From Mixophyes australis (taxonomy: Eukaryota; Chordata; Amphibia; Anura; Limnodynastidae), in assembly GCA_036250195.1 (NCBI GenBank), contig JAVHZZ010000009.1:101330771-101394770 (forward strand): a stretch of DNA of 64,000 nt. Direction: 5' to 3'. The notes under the pieces were generated by a model. The model searched no databases, had not been told where the DNA came from, and was given only the letters and a program-made list of their open reading frames with translations. The translations under genes were made by a program, and so were the position numbers. Positions within the stretch are counted from its first letter, which is position 1, and each line of letters starts with the position of its first letter. Below, in pieces: positions 22,297-34,319 of this stretch.

Positions 22297-22324
22297 GTTG
22301 AATTTAACCTATCATCATGTCTTT

Positions 22325-22432
22325 TGGGGTGTGGGAGGAAACCTGAGCAAAACCCCTGCACAACACAGGGAGAATATATAAACTCCACATCGATAAAGCT
22401 GTGACCCTAGAGCTGTGAGGCAGATAATTTGC
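22325..22432 (-). mobile_element. V-SINE fragment, reverse orientation
   Basis: Reading the minus strand gives the head segment CTGCCTCACAGCTCTAGGGT, then a degenerate B-box region, then GTGGAGTTTATA...TCTCCCTGTGTT and TTTCCTCCCACACCCC, the V-type central domain seen in full at 29052-29411. The 3' tail is absent. Confidence 0.75.
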
Positions 22433-22583
22433 TATATCCTATGCATAAAGGATAATCATTTTCTGTGAAATGCCAATATCTACTCAGCAGTGTTTCATTT
22501 AAAGAAAAAAGTATAATTATATGTAAAATAGCCATTTAATCGGAAAAAATAAATGACAAACATTTTTTTAATTAAACCGTGGG

Positions 22584-22633
<50 letters not shown>
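22584..22633 (+). repeat. (TAA)n microsatellite
   Basis: About 16 uninterrupted TAA units. Confidence 0.95.
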
Positions 22634-22634
<1 letters not shown>

Positions 22635-22639
22635 TATGC

Positions 22640-23285
22640 ATACATTTCATAAAGAAATAACGACAGATAATATAGTGTAATAACAATGACAGGAGACACA
22701 GGATGCAAAAAAGAAAGAAAGGGTTTAGAAAGTGCTTATTTCTCATCTTGACAACTGCAATGTGGATTGTAGAGATTAGTATAGAAGGAAAATGTCAAAG
22801 GCAAAGGCCAAACAGCATGATTCAAAGCCTGCAAATACGAATGGCAACCAGGCTTAGCTGATGAACTTATACACTTTAAGTATATGTCTTCAAACAAACA
22901 CAGCATATTTTCTCTCGTGCAATTACTTATGTCTAGATCTTTTGTTTGTCACCATGCCACAAGCTCTTATTAAATTTTCGATGAAGGTTGTCTGAGCACA
23001 GTGCATTAAATTAAATGATGTGTTCCCTGGATTTTGCTTTGATTACATAATTCCCACACATGCAATTAATCAGAGAGGGTGTTCAAAGTTCAGGAATAGT
23101 TATCCTTTAACTACCCAGTAAAGTGACATGGAAGGAGATTTACTAATATTGCGCAAAAGTGCATTTCTGCACTAAAACCATAGTAGTCAACAAATCACTT
23201 TTATCAATTTTGTGCCAGCTAGACAATATGCCTCATCTATAAAAGTGCAAAAGAACAAAACCACACTGCAAATGAAGTTCAGTGA
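22640..23285. other. AT-rich DNA with nothing recognised
   Basis: No gene was seen. A TTTACTAATATTGCGCAAAAG segment near 23130 resembles the end of a further MITE but has no visible partner. Confidence 0.35.
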
Positions 23286-23290
23286 CGCTA

Positions 23291-23467
23291 TGGGGTATAT
23301 TTAAGAAACTGCGGGTTTGAAAAAGTGGAGATGTTGCCTATAGCAACCAATCAGATTCTAGTTCTCATTTATATAATACAGTATACAAAATGACAAATAG
23401 AATCTGATTGGTTGCTATAGGCAACATCTCCAATTTTTCAAACCTGCAGTTTAGTAAATATACCCCA
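23291..23467. mobile_element. Palindromic MITE, family B copy 1, TA-flanked
   Basis: The left end TGGGGTATATTTA and the right end TAAATATACCCCA are inverted. The arms carry GTGGAGATGTTGCCTATAGC and its complement, then CAACCAATCAGATTCTAG and its complement, around a centre near 23380. TA precedes and follows it (23289-23290 and 23468-23469). Related copies lie at 30424-30577 and 56548-56725. Confidence 0.88.
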
Positions 23468-23469
23468 TA

Positions 23470-25180
23470 TGTGTCAGCTTTTATGCAAACCCGGACAAGT
23501 GCATGGAGCTTAATCTATCTGATGACAGGAGCATGACATTTGTTGCTTAGTACTTATATGAGCAGATAAGAACGGGGTAGGGCCATTTTGGAGATGTTAT
23601 GATGTGCCAAACCTCATCAACCTCACTTAACTTTAATGGGTTTGATGCATTTTGCATAGAGATAAACAAATTTTGTGCTGGAGAAGGCAAAAGACATTTT
23701 TCAGATGTGCCAAATTCATGTGATTCAATTTTTAGGGTCCACATTTGCTTCTTGCAATGGCCATTTCGCATCATATTTATAAATGCATACTTCAAATAAT
23801 TTATCAAGGGGGAAAATTTGTTTTTTTTAGTGATATATATCACACCACAATTCCATACAGAAAAAAAACCATAGAGTTGGATGTGCCAAAGTGCAATCTT
23901 TCCAATAAACATATTCGTATCCCAATACAAATTACTAATTATTTACAGTCCACCAGGGACAACAGGTCAGATATTCACAAACTGGAAGTTCAGACAAAAT
24001 CAATTCAGGTGCTTGCACAGGGACTTCAGGTAACCACTTAAAACTCCTATGGAAAGAGTGTGATAGGGTGGTACAAACACAAATGCCATTATAAGACCAG
24101 TGGTGTGCATCTGAATCTTGCTCATCTTTGGAATACATGCATGAATTGGTAAGCAAAATTACCTCCATCTAATTCTTATCACTCTGTTCTCAATACTGGT
24201 GGAGATGGGTACTGCTGTGGATTTATCTATAAATGATGGATCAGGTTTATCACACAGAGACCACCTCCTACACCTAGTGCGATGCTTGGCAGGTAAGGAG
24301 CTCACAATATACTGAGATGCAGCAGGAGAGGTGCTGACTTCCTTACTTGGACCCAGAGAACGTTTTAATGGAGCAGAGGTGTCAAGTATGGACCCTCTCC
24401 AATGCCTTGATAGTACTTCCAGGTATACCCTATGCAAATGTGTCAGGGATCCAATAGTCGCAAGGTGGCTTCCTGATCTGCCCAGTCACACTGAAGCATT
24501 GCAGATGAGGCAAGTGTCAAACTCAGAATTAATCACTGTCAAAGAATTCACAAAGGAGGTAGTGCCTGGAGATCGCAATGTGTACCAGGCTCAGGGGCAG
24601 GAGGATAACATAGCCAGCCTTAGAACTACACATACCCATCTATGAGTCAACAATACTGGAATCCTGCAGTTCACCTACCTTTGCAACACCATAGACAGTG
24701 CCATGGTCAAAGGGATGGGAACACCCCATGGGTCTTACACTGTTCGATTTGTCACTAGGCACTGATGCAACAATACTAGCAACTGCATCAAGCCTGGGAG
24801 AAACATCCTCATGTTCTATGCCTACACCATCACTTTCTGTCTCAATGGCAGGGATCTGTCAAAGGCACGATTGCATCAGACACAAGCTTGACAGCTGCAC
24901 ACTAAATTTGACTATCAAAATAACAAAACTTTGCTTTCCAGTTCCTCATCCTGCAGCAATGTTGCTTCTTTCTTCCAGATGCAGCATCTTCTGTGCGTGA
25001 GGCTAAAAGAGACAAAACCAATCCGAGATACCCTCAGCCACAAGCTGTTGCCCGAAATCAGCCCACTCCATCCACCAGTTAAAACAACTGGTGGCACTTC
25101 AAGAAAACCTGTTTACTCTCCACTTCTGCTAAGGACAGATGCTAAAAAATACTTTATTTTTAAACCTTTTCCAGTTCCCT
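23470..25180. other. Unassigned, possibly degraded repeat sequence
   Basis: Several 60-127 codon frames exist on both strands (for example 23547-23930 minus and 24331-24645 plus), but none shows a family motif I can defend. Base composition is less AT-rich from 24150 to 25100 than around it, which hints at old element sequence. No termini were found. Confidence 0.35.
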
Positions 25181-25189
25181 TTTTATTGC

Positions 25190-25378
25190 TTTGATTATTG
25201 AGTTATTTTTATCTACTTCTCTGTTTCCACTTATCTTTCTCTCTTTCTCATGTTTTACTTCTTTTTTCTCTCTCTCCTTTCACCATTTCTCTGTTCCTTT
25301 CTTTCTCTCATTTTCTTTCTACACTCTCTTTTTCTCTTTCCATTTCACCCTGCCTTTCACACTCCTTTACTATCTACG

Positions 25379-25410
<32 letters not shown>

Positions 25411-25460
25411 TTCTTTCTCTTTTCTCTTTCATTGTCACCCCTTTTCTCTATATTACTAGG
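25190..25460 (+). repeat. Polypyrimidine (CT-rich) tract
   Basis: The plus strand is almost entirely C and T, with a clean (TC)n run at about 25379-25404. All three plus frames are open and translate to Phe/Ser/Leu-rich low-complexity text, so none of them is taken as a gene. Confidence 0.9.
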
Positions 25461-25469
25461 TAGGTGACA

Positions 25470-26030
25470 GCATTACAGAGAACGCACTACTATAACACAC
25501 TCAAGCCTACAGGTATTAAATCGTGAAACACTACCGGTATGTGTATGATGCACCACTCCCGACTGTCCCAGTTTAGGCAGGACAGTGCCGATTGGAGAGG
25601 TCTTCCCCAACATCCTGACAGCTAGTACCTTTGTCCTGTTGAAGTATGTTCCGTTCACTACTGCTCTGCAGCAGTGATCAGGTGCCATGTGCACCTGCCA
25701 CTGGAGAGCACAGTAATTAATTTGAGATTTTGGGGGGCAGGCAATGGCCCATTGCTTCGGTGTCATGCCTCCTTTCAATTGCAAGCAGTCTGTCTCAATT
25801 AAAAGATCAGTAAACTTTGAAGATATGATAACTTATGCAACACGGACCAGGAATGGAGTTTAAGGAATTTAGTAACAACAAAGTGTTGCAAATGGGCAGA
25901 AGGTTTGTGAGTAGGAAAAAGAGATGCAAGAAATTATTGGGTAGATAAACAAAGGGAAAGCTTGCATGAGAGGAAGAAGAATAATTGCAGATGGAGTGTT
26001 TTAATAAGTCTTCTGAGTGTTGAAAAGGAA
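25470..26030. other. Unassigned DNA
   Basis: A CACCACTCCCGACTGTCCCA segment at 25549 resembles words common in frog repeats, but no element could be delimited. Confidence 0.3.
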
Positions 26031-26035
26031 CATAC

Positions 26036-26291
26036 AAGGGGTGTAAATTAGTTTATTATTTTGCACATAAGATAAATACTGGCTGTTTTTTCATGCACCG
26101 CACAAATACTTGATAGCTTTATTTGTACACTGAAATTTTAAGTTGACCTTTCTAGAACATGCCGTACCCCAATTATAAATCTGCCATCACATTTTTAATT
26201 TGATTTGCCTCCCCCTCTAATGCAACATGGGTTTGCCAAGTTGCAAACTTACTCTTTGTTTTATTTACTTTCCTTAATGACTCAGGCCCAG
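26036..26291. mobile_element. MITE, family C copy 2 (diverged)
   Basis: It shares GGGGTGTAAATTAGT..TT, TTTTGCACATAAG, AAATACT.GCTGTTTTTTCATG and ACACAAATACTTGATAGC-type segments with the complete family C copy at 28292-28624. It ends CCTTAATGACTCAGGCCC, matching that copy's terminus. Confidence 0.7.
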
Positions 26292-27015
26292 TAGGAATAA
26301 TTTTATTACATGATGCTTACATATTTGCTATTCACATGCATTTTCCCATTTATATTTTTCTGATAAAAGACACCATTTGCTCATTTATTAAATCTTTAGT
26401 AGAGATTATTCTGTTTTTTTCCACAAATTAAAGCAGTTCAGAGAGAATGATAATTCCATAATTATCTATAATCTTACTAATAGTGAATGTACACACATTA
26501 GACCACAGCAGAAAATTACTTTGGAAGTCTCACTAATTTCCATCCTAGTAGTTGAATACAATAAGTAAAATCTCACTCACAGGTGTCCAAATGATTTCAT
26601 CAAAATGTAATTTCATGATCCAGGGACCAATTTATTACACTATAATATACTTTTTTCCCAATTTAGGAGGCTCTGCCATGGAATAAGACACTCACTTGAG
26701 TTGCTATTTAAACACACACACACACAATCATGAAGCCTGGCCCACTACTGGCTCCTAGACTGCCATTGACAGTAGGGGTCTGTGCTTATAGGCATTTATA
26801 GCAATGTGCTTGCACAGCTTAAGGTCTACACACGTCTGCCACATATATCCAGCGGGAGAGAGAATGTAAACTCTTGAAAAATGTTTATGTTTGGATTAGT
26901 ATTCAGCTGAATATAAGTCTTGTCTTATTTAACATCTAAAAAGTGAAATACCTGCAAACTAAAATGATTCTATCATTACTAGATGGAAAGAGAACAGATA
27001 GGTCCTCATTCAATA
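26292..27015. other. AT-rich DNA with nothing recognised
   Basis: No gene or element was identified. A short (CA)n run lies near 26714-26725. Confidence 0.4.
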
Positions 27016-27019
27016 ATAC

Positions 27020-27525
27020 TCCATTCATACTGTACCAAAATCCCGGGTTTTTGCCGGGGCGAGCTCAAACGACCCGGGTCTTGGTGCAGTATGAATGGTA
27101 CAAGTCAAAAATCCCGGGTCTAAAAACCCGGGTCTTCAACCCGGGATTTATCGAGGGGTAATTCCCGGGTCGGACCCGGGTTGCCTGCACTATGAATGGT
27201 GCAACCCGGGTTTTTCAACCCGGGTTGCACAGAAAACAAGCTGATTGGCTGTCTGCCTGTCTCTGGAGGATGATGTCATCGGTGGGAGCCCGTGGAAGAA
27301 AAAAAAAAACAATCACCTTTCAATGACATCACCATTTTTCAGCCAATGAAAACTGCTCTGGTGATGACTCCCACAAATTGCCAGGGCACAGACTTGTGCA
27401 GTATGAATGGGGTCAACCCAGGAAATTCCCGGGTCCGAGGTGCAGTATGACTGGTGTTTCTGAGCTGGGACGCTCCGAGCCCCGGCAAAAACCCGGCTTG
27501 AAAAATCCGGAAGATCTGGAAGATA
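27020..27525. mobile_element. Fold-back MITE dense in CCCGGG sites
   Basis: A left segment AATCCCGGGTTTTTGCCGGG and a right segment GCCCCGGCAAAAACCCGG are inverted copies. Inside, GTGCAGTATGAATGG and variants recur about five times, including in inverse at 27022. CCCGGG occurs about ten times in 400 bp. The exact termini are uncertain and no duplication was found. No coding potential is visible. Confidence 0.7.
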
Positions 27526-27599
27526 TGTCTGTTGATGAATACGAGTCTAGGTCTGTTCTGCTTTAACAGGCAAGCAAATGCAGGATATGTCCAATACAT

Positions 27600-28288
27600 A
27601 TGTATAAAAAATATTCAATTATTGTCATATGTTAATAATATAGGGAAATATATAGGGAAGCGCTGATAAAATAAGCTTTTAATATGACATATATAGTATT
27701 AACAGCATCAAGCACAAATTAAAACGCACAAAATACCATATATATTTTATCCCAAATCTAGAGCAATCCGGATTGCCTGTTGGATATGTTAATAGGAATA
27801 AATGGTCATAATTAATGTGGCGGAGTAATTATAAAAAATAAATGCGCATAAAATATCGAAGCATAAAAATAGTGTAGCGTACGTTAGTAAATGTCCTGGT
27901 TGTGTAATTTCACAGACATCGTTGATATAAGACCTATAACTCTCAATGGATGATTCACAATGAGCCTAAATACAGCCGATGTGAAAATGCCAATAGATAT
28001 TCAGAAAATAGTTCCGTTGGTCACCAGTCCTAAGCTTGCATAATTTTAAGGGCACATGCCCAAAGTATATGTAAAGATGAATAGCAATAACTTAGCTTGA
28101 TAGAATGCTGGTTTCCGTGGCTTCCTGGTCTGTAATGGGCTAAAGGCCTGATGGTCCGGATAGCTCCTAAGATGGAATAAGCAGCTGGTATGCGTACTGC
28201 TGTCAATCGGGAATTCCCGGAAGTGACGTATCGGAGATCAACTGACGCGTTTCTCCGTCATCAATGACGTTTCATCAGAGGTAATAAT
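27600..28288 (-). repeat. Possible Penelope-like tail fragment
   Basis: The right part has ACTGACGCGTTTCTCCGTCA followed by TGACGTTTCATCAGAGG, similar in style to the GCGTTTCACCCGACAGGG segment of the 11.2-12.6 kb element. There is no coding support, so the class is tentative. Confidence 0.3.
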
Positions 28289-28291
28289 ATA

Positions 28292-28624
28292 GGGCCTGAT
28301 TCATTAAGGATCTTAACTTGAGAAACTTCTTATTTCAGTCTCCTGGACAAAACCATGTTTCAATGCAAGGGGTGCAAATTAGTATTCTGTTTTGCACATA
28401 AGTTAAATACTGACTGTTTTTTCATGTAGCACACAAATACTTGATAGCTTATTTGTAAATTGAAATTTAAAGTTGATATTTCTGTGCTACGTGAAAAAAC
28501 AGTCAGTATTTAACTTATGTGCAAAAAAGAATACTAATTTGCACCCCTTGCATTGTAACATGGTTTTGTCCAAGAGACTGAAATAAGATACCTCTTCATT
28601 TAAGATCCTTAATAAATCAGGCCC
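28292..28624. mobile_element. Palindromic MITE, family C copy 1 (complete)
   Basis: The ends are GGGCCTGATTCATTAAGGAT and its diverged complement. Nearly the whole 333 bp is one inverted repeat with a centre near 28455. The arms contain GCAAGGGGTGCAAATTAGTA and AAATACTGACTGTTTTTTCA with their complements. The flanking bases (ATATA left, ATAG right) do not give an unambiguous duplication. Confidence 0.85.
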
Positions 28625-28856
28625 ATAGTCATTAATGACAAAGCAACAAGAAATAAAAAAGAGGGTTTTTGTGTTTTTCCCCCATCAAATACATTTAATA
28701 GGATGTTATTAATAACTACTGTACATAAAAAAATTGATACAGTTGCTCCTGATTGCAAAAACATGTTACAGCTTGCATACATAGCTCATCCCTATCACTC
28801 GGCATTTACGCAAGACCTGTAGCTGGTGCAAGTGATACGACTTAAAATCATGTACC

Positions 28857-29039
28857 TTAGAGATGATCAAAGCTGGAATCAGACACTGCTGCTTGCACTC
28901 CAGCTTGGCATGCTCTTACTGTACATTGACAACGTGCATATGCCCATTCTCGTCCCTGTTCCGACCCCTTAAATCGTAGGCTGTAGTAAAGGTCCTTTGC
29001 GCTCGAAGAGAAATTGGGCATTGCAGTGTTCACCTGCAT
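28857..29039. repeat. Interspersed repeat D, copy 1
   Basis: The complement of 28900-29000 matches 56070-56180 over about 110 bp, with shared words TTTACTACAGCCTA, GGAACAGGGA and TGGGCATATG. The two copies are in opposite orientation. Terminal structure is not resolved. The V-SINE at 29052 lies at its right edge, and a GATTCAGGTCCATAG end after the SINE (29467) may belong to the same host element. Confidence 0.6.
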
Positions 29040-29051
29040 ATTCTCCGTTCT

Positions 29052-29411
29052 GGCAGCACAGTGGCCTAGTGGTTAGCACTTCTGCCTCACAGCACTGAGG
29101 TCATGAGTTCGATTCCCGACCATGGCCTTATCTGTGTGGAGTTTGTATGTTCTCCATGTGTTTGCGTGGGTTTCCTCCGGGTGCTCCGGTTTCCTCCCAC
29201 ACTCCAAAAACATACTAGTAGGTTAATTGGCTGCTATCAAAAATTTACCCTAGTCTGTCCCTATCTGTCTGTCTCTGTCTGTCTGTGTGTCTATATTAGG
29301 GAATTTAGACTGTAAGCTCCAATGGGGCAGGGACTGATGTGAATGAGTTCTCTGTACAGCGCTGCGGAATTAGTGGCGCTATATAAATAAATGATGATGA
29401 TGATGATGATG
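29052..29411 (+). mobile_element. V-SINE, near complete, with L2-type tail
   Basis: A tRNA-derived head carries an internal RNA polymerase III promoter: A box TGGCCTAGTGG (29062-29072) and B box AGTTCGATTCC (29106-29116). It is followed by the V-type central domain with GTGGAGTTTGTATGTTCTCC and TCCGGGTGCTCCGGTTTCC (about 29137-29200). The 3' part has GACTGTAAGCTCCAATGGGG and CAGCGCTGCGGAATTAGTGG, then an (ATG)n tail to 29411. The 3' module is of the L2 kind, which in this SINE class allows copying by a LINE reverse transcriptase. A (TCTG)n run sits near 29265-29290. No target duplication is evident. Confidence 0.92.
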
Positions 29412-29479
29412 CACTAAGTGATTCTAAACAAAATAGGACATGTATTGGCATTTACGTTCCTTGATGATTCAGGTCCATA

Positions 29480-30415
29480 GTTCTTAAAAGTCTGCTGAGA
29501 GTACTTACATTTTTAAAATAAAAAATAATACTATACATCTATATAGCAAAGTAACATAACAATTGTGTTTTAGAATTTGTTACATTTTGTATAATTTATA
29601 ATTAACAAGTATAATTTTGGTGGATACTTAAAGGACTTATTCACTTTCAAATAAGTTGAGTCATTTCAAACCATTATTTCCACATAAACCTATTTACAAA
29701 TGCAATGATGTAGCTCTTTGGCATCTTTCGAAAGATATGACATTTCCAGGTTACTGCACAGCCACCTGCTCAGCTGTATGCTTTAGACTCTGTTTCCAAT
29801 AGCAACCTGGGTAAACAATACTGCTCAATAATATGCCATGCAGCGGTTACAAGTTCTATAATCTTCCACAGCTATCTATAGTGTGTTTGAAATTTTTAAT
29901 GTTTTAAAGGACACAATGTATTGGTTCATTAAAAAGGAAGAGTGATGGATGGGGTCCGAAGAAGCTGAAATAAATTATAGACAGAAAGGAGTTTTTGGAT
30001 AACAAAGGAACCTTGGAGAATTACATGTGGTGATTTTGTATAATATTCAGGAAAACTGTAATCACTAGTTTACAATGGACAAATGGACACCTATAATATG
30101 TTAAAAAGGAAAGTTAAACTCTGTAAAAATACAAGCTTAACAAAGTTCAGCTCATCATTTGCTGAAGGGAGAAGTTTCTCCACTATGAAATGTTAAGATG
30201 CTTGTCTAGTACTTATACTGTATCTGCTAAAGTAAAGCTGACCATGATTCTGGACAATCAGTTGGGCAGAGCAGAGCGATTTCTCTAAGATTTGGCCATA
30301 CATATACATACATGAATCTGATCCATCTAATTTTCCGGTTGTTTGTTGCTCAGTTCAAATGGCCGGATCGAGGCCAGTCACTCATCTTCACACTGAGTTT
30401 GCCATCCATCCCAAA
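29480..30415. other. AT-rich DNA with nothing recognised
   Basis: No gene or repeat was identified. Confidence 0.4.
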
Positions 30416-30423
30416 TGACATCT

Positions 30424-30577
30424 GGGGGAAATGTATCAAGATGTTGCCTATAGCAACCAATCAAATTTTAGTTATCATTTATTTAGTACATTGTACCAAA
30501 AAACAGCTAGTATCTGATTGGTTGCTATAGGCAACATCTCCACTTTTTCAAACCCGCAGCTTGATAAATTTACCCCC
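30424..30577. mobile_element. Palindromic MITE, family B copy 2
   Basis: It matches copies at 23291 and 56548. The right arm is complete (GTTGCTATAGGCAACATCTC to TTTACCCCC). The left arm lacks about 26 bp between ATGTATCAAG and ATGTTGCC, so the palindrome is asymmetric. Confidence 0.85.
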
Positions 30578-30579
30578 TC

Positions 30580-31955
30580 TTGCTGTTCCTTTTTAGATGT
30601 TGATAGAGCTAATTTTTCTTTTGTACCCCTGTATACTGTGATTCGCTGCCATTAGGTCTAAAACTACATAACTGACATAATAAGAGTATATGGTTTCTTG
30701 CTATTAATGATAGAAAAATCCCAAAACACAATTGTATGAAAAGTGAAGACAGCATTTTGCTAGGCCTAAGTGGTCTCTCCACTTATCTGCTTTAAATAGG
30801 CCTGCTGGCATTCAAGAAAAAGTAAATTGGCTGCTATGCTATACCATACGTACAGTATCTTTACTGTACTGCTGGAACCTAACTGGAATACCCCTTTAGA
30901 GAGTAAGAAGCTTGATTAATGAAACCAGAATGTTAAGGGCATTAACAGTCTATATTTAATTTCTTAACTGTGTTGGTACTTTGGGGATTTTTAGCAAATG
31001 TGCTACTCATTTGGTAAAGCAGAGATAATTAAACCTTCCCAGCTAAAACTTGTTAGATATATGTTTCTCTCGGATAGGCCTCTTACTCTTGATTGTTTCT
31101 ACTGCTGATAGGTGTTTATATGTTTAAGCTAAACAATTTGTTCCGTAACTATCTGTTTATTTTATTTTGCTGCCCCATCAAGCACTGCAATATTCAGCCC
31201 TAATTATGTAAATGAGGTGCGCTTTGAAAATAACACCATGCTTCATCCTATTCTATTCAGGTGTAACACCAGATGGCAAAGCGTGGATCTCACACAAGCT
31301 AACCAAGTGAGATGATGTTAGTCATACTTGGTCTGAGTTGTATTTATTCACTGCTTCGAGGTCTTGACATTCAGTTTGTCCTTGTGTTATTAGATTGTAA
31401 TGCAGCCAACATCCTCTTATCATCTATGTGCAGACGTTTGAATATAACAAAGGCAGATACTAGGCCAGGGCATATTTTATATATTGACAGATATTGCTAT
31501 AAAGTCCAGATTCTGCTGACTACACATAACTCATAGAAGTCTTGATAATTGATCTTCTTATTCCAACATTGAGGTATATACATTAAATGACATGTTCACT
31601 ATCAATAGAAAGAGTTATTCCTCAAGTAATATGATTTAAAACCAGAGTTCCTAATAATTGATTGTTAAGCATATAGTAAGACAGCGTATAACTGCAATAC
31701 ACAAAGCAATATTGTCATATTGGAAATAAATGCACAGAAGCTAAACATTACATATTACAATATTACCAGAGTTCTTAAAGAATAAATTCACCTAAAGCTT
31801 AAAATTAGTTTTGGGTGCAGTTACGTAAGGTAAATAAATTAAGAAAAATATGCTAAACCCCTCATATCCTCTGGCTGTAACTATTTGAGATGTTCTATCC
31901 TGCTGGAGTCGGGTGTTTTTAAAATTCATATTGGTATTGTCAAGTCACTCACCCA
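30580..31955. other. AT-rich DNA with nothing recognised
   Basis: No gene or repeat was identified. The 74-codon frame at 31312-31536 lacks motifs. Confidence 0.4.
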
Positions 31956-31965
31956 CCTCCCCCCC

Positions 31966-32262
31966 TCCCCGAACATTGCATTCATCCCAAATAGACCTGT
32001 GATTTCCTTCCCCAAGCATCCCATTCATCCCAAATAGACCTGTGATTCCCTTCCCCAAGCATCCCATTCATCCCAAATAGACCTGTGATTCCCTTCCCCG
32101 AGCATCCCATTCATCCCAAATAGACCTGTAATTCCCTTCCCCAAGCATCCCATTCATCCCAAATAGACCTGTGATTCCCTTCCCCGAGCATCCCATTGAT
32201 CCCAGATAGACCTGTGATTCCCCTCCCCAAGCATCCCATTCATCCCAAATTGACCTGTGAAA
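31966..32262 (+). repeat. 43-bp minisatellite, seven copies
   Basis: The word ATAGACCTGT (ATTGACCTGT in the last copy) begins at 31991, 32034, 32077, 32120, 32163, 32206 and 32249, an exact 43-bp spacing. Units differ at only a few positions, such as CCCCAAGC versus CCCCGAGC, so the array is young or homogenised. Confidence 0.95.
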
Positions 32263-32264
32263 AG

Positions 32265-33500
32265 GAGAACAGATTAGAGCCTTTATTCACATATTATACA
32301 TAATATAGATTATTTTAATGATAATGGTAATTGTACCAAAGGTACTATTTTAGGGTTTGACCAAATCATCACAGTTATATTCTGTAAAATCCTGAGCTTA
32401 ATCCAAATCCTATTAAAAATGTACCTGCCTGTTTTGATTTTTGTGTTTTGAAAGCACATCATACCGAATAATGACTGACGTCTTCTTCACAGCAAATTAC
32501 TTCCATCAGCAAATGACCATTACAGCAAATTACTTTAATTCTCTTACACAGCAAATAGGCCATCATCCCTAGACATATACTGCACACAGATAAATAATCC
32601 TTACCAGCCATATATTAAAGAGAAATAACCCCATAGGAAACCACAAATATCCCTACAGCAAAGCACATGTTGCTAAGCAATACCCCATTGTAAAGCACTT
32701 AATGCATTAAAAATACACTCAATTGTAAACCACACATTGTAAAGAAACAGACACCACGATCAGGGCTGGATGAATAAAGGGCTGATGGAGCAACAATTTC
32801 ACACCCCCTTCAGAGATAGTTCCATTAGAGAAGTAAGGCAGTTAGTTGTATTTCTTCTTGCTTTTTCTCAGAGATGTTTCATTGCAGATGCACATCTGGT
32901 TGCTTTCCATGTTCTTCTCAGTTTACACTCATACAGCTGTTACTGGACTCAGGAAAACTGTACGTGGAGCGCTGCCTTCATTTTAGTGAAGCTATAATTG
33001 AGCTCTTTGTTCATCCTGTTAATCTATCACTAACGATTTCAAACAATGCAATCCAATTCAAAATTCAAGTGGCCGTCCTGCCCTCCATCAGTGAACCTAA
33101 AAAACATGCTGCTCAAACATTTCCAGTTTGCAAAGTTTACATTCACAGATCTAAATTTGAGCTGCACTTTATACTATAGAAAGTTTTCTGTTTGAGCTTA
33201 AAGCAATAATCCTATGAAAAAAAAGAAGGTTATTTTTACATAAAGCACTGTGGCAGGCTATAAGAACAAACTTACAATTTTCCTTGATTAGTTTCTTCAG
33301 GCTGCTATTAATCATTTATTATTTTGCAGGGTTTTAATAATGCCATGGGATACCATGGCAGCCACAGTCACATGGCATATGATGTTGTGATCAGAGTGGC
33401 TTTCAGACACACCTGTGAGTTCAATCTGTTCAGAGGCACTGTAAAATATTTCTCCTCCCTCTCTTACCCTCTGTCATTACATGACATGCTGAGAGCTGAG
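32265..33500. other. AT-rich DNA with nothing recognised
   Basis: Frames of 75-101 codons at 32770-33179 overlap one another and have no family motif. CAGCAAATTACTT is repeated near 32492 and 32523. Confidence 0.35.

Positions 33501-33502
<2 letters not shown>

Positions 33503-33552
<50 letters not shown>
33503..33552 (+). repeat. (TG)n microsatellite
   Basis: About 25 uninterrupted TG units. They generate open Val/Cys frames on one strand and His/Thr frames on the other. Confidence 0.97.
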
Positions 33553-33554
<2 letters not shown>

Positions 33555-33557
<3 letters not shown>

Positions 33558-34250
33558 GCATTCATATGCTCGTGGGGATATTGACACTTTACACACCAAC
33601 ACTGTGGGGACCTGAGTAGTAGTGGGGACAAAAATTGAGGTCCCCACAACGCTTATCAAGGCTAATCAATGCAGGGGACCTTGCTGATAGGCTCAGCCAA
33701 AAATTCTGGCTCTTTTGAAAAGGATATAATAATTTGCAGGACGGCAGCTAAGAAAAATGAAATCATGTATAAAAGGTACTTTACTTGTTATTTAAAAGGG
33801 GCGAAAGTTAGGCGTGATCGCTGCTTTAAATGGGTACAATTTATAATAGTTTTAATGGTTTTGATTAGCAACCATTCCTGGTTTCAGTTCAAAGGTGATC
33901 TTTATTCTTGCCAATTGTTAATTTTAGAGCATATTCAACTTACTGAATTGAAACCACTCAGTGATCGAATTGGGCTGATATACATAGGCATACTATACAA
34001 CCACTTCTGACACTACTGTGATTTTATGGGTAAAAGAAAAGAATTGTGTCAATCTCCAGAGTGGCTGTGTTCAGTGCTCCCCTACAGTGTGGCTGAGATC
34101 GCCAGGCAACATGTTCACATTTTGACACTGTTTGTACCTTTGAGACACCACTACAGAAATCAGAAGCAGGAAGTGGAACTGTGTGTTCCACATGCATTTC
34201 ATTCACTCTCGTTGAGTGAACAAGTAAGAGGGGAATCTAGGTGGTGAATG
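33555..34250. other. Unassigned DNA with a 113-codon open frame
   Basis: The frame at 33669-34010 (plus) is open for 113 codons, but I see no domain, signal or splice context. No repeat boundary was recognised. Confidence 0.35.
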
Positions 34251-34319
34251 AAGAGTGGCAGAGAACTATTGTGAGTGGGAATGTCTGAAGACAGTGGAGA
34301 AGCAGAAAATGAAACTAAA

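Noticed and set aside
25191..25467. Three overlapping Ser/Leu/Phe-rich proteins
   Set aside because: They are translations of one polypyrimidine tract in three frames.
29052..29130. A tRNA gene, from A and B box matches
   Set aside because: The boxes belong to the SINE head. No cloverleaf is completed and the V-SINE central domain follows directly.
33324..33659. Frames with long Val-Cys or His-Thr runs
   Set aside because: They are read through a (TG)n microsatellite.
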